Source: JBCCGI01 sp039029355
GTDB taxonomy: Bacteria > Planctomycetota > UBA1135 > GCA-002686595
Length of the DNA: 64,000 nt
Direction: 5' to 3'
Assembly (NCBI GenBank): GCA_039029355.1
Contig: JBCCGI010000032.1
Coordinates: 20,790 to 84,789, forward strand
A program made the translations under genes and the position numbers. The notes under the pieces were generated by a model, which had not been told where the DNA came from, did no database searches, and saw nothing but the letters and a program-made list of their open reading frames with translations. The stretch's first letter is position 1; the number at the start of each line of letters is the position of its first letter. This document shows positions 63,814 through 64,000 of the stretch, one piece after another.

Positions 63814-64000
63814 CCCGGCTTCGCTAGCCCGTCCTATTCATGGAGGTCAGCGCCAGACGCCGTAGATGCCGCCAGGTCACGACTTCGCTCCCTCGCCGTC
63901 CTCGAGAATTCAGCAATTCGACGGCTTCTTTTTCTATCTTTATTGGTGACTTTAGGTACGCAGTCCCTCTTATCACTTGCGTTGTCGCAGCAAAGCTCAC
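63814..64000. other. AT-richer right edge, no gene
   Basis: From about 63895 the composition changes sharply (TTCTTTTTCTATCTTTATTG, TTATCACTTGCG) compared with the GC-rich genes. No frame is supported. It may be the promoter region of a gene beyond the edge or the start of a transferred segment. Confidence 0.4.

Overview
The window reads as one contiguous chromosomal stretch of a very GC-rich (about 70% by eye), Gram-negative-type bacterium: TonB-era features such as periplasmic binding proteins, lipoprotein and Sec signals, exosortase sorting and many GTG/TTG starts. PQQ-type beta-propellers, a TPR-CHAT protein with its own sigma-like regulator, an exosortase H/IPTLxxWG-CTERM locus, secreted glycosidases with beta-sandwich tails and a sigma-54 activator fit a planctomycete or a related deep lineage (Planctomycetota, less likely Myxococcota or Acidobacteriota). 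That placement is inference; there is no rRNA or tRNA here. Genes are packed tightly, with many 4-nt ATGA/GTGA overlaps. No prophage, insertion sequence or CRISPR array is visible.

Left part (1-22.6 kb): a cupin protein; an isoprenoid/NAD cluster (xseB, prenyl synthase, dxs, nadK); a TMTC-like membrane glycosyltransferase with TPRs; ribokinase and an O-methyltransferase; a cobalamin ABC importer (btuF, btuC, btuD) behind a recognisable B12 riboswitch; a secreted GH26-like glycosidase; a three-gene unit of a cysteine-rich sigma-like regulator, a single-pass membrane protein and an exported TPR-CHAT protein; then OsmC, an SGNH hydrolase and a lipoprotein amidohydrolase.

Middle part (22.6-43.5 kb): an SDR enzyme; the exosortase locus (cysteine-rich IPTL-CTERM substrate, VKOR-DsbA fusion, exosortase, four-helix membrane protein), which looks like a self-contained export, disulfide-folding and sorting module; panB; a methyltransferase and accD sharing a perfect 22-bp palindrome at their convergent ends; rpe; a gapA-pgk glycolytic pair; tilS, yggS, an FHA-Ser/Thr kinase, a divergent purine nucleoside phosphorylase and purN on the plus strand; then a unit headed by a palindromic operator with a peroxiredoxin that may carry an extra N-terminal domain, a mini-PepSY membrane protein, a PQQ-type propeller and a full PepSY protein.

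Right part (43.5-64 kb): an MrfB/MrfA-type nuclease-helicase pair; a large secreted DUF5060 glycosidase; two M16 peptidases (one with, one without the zinc motif); a four-gene Gld-like ABC export operon; dnaK; an NtrB/NtrC-type two-component pair directly upstream of dnaK; and a YrdC-phosphatase fusion. Between the NtrC-type gene and dnaK lies a near-consensus sigma-54 promoter with two matching inverted repeats exactly 42 bp apart, suggesting that this two-component system drives dnaK. The strongest leads for new biology are that dnaK control region, the exosortase module, the sigma-membrane protein-CHAT unit and the operator-headed peroxiredoxin unit.
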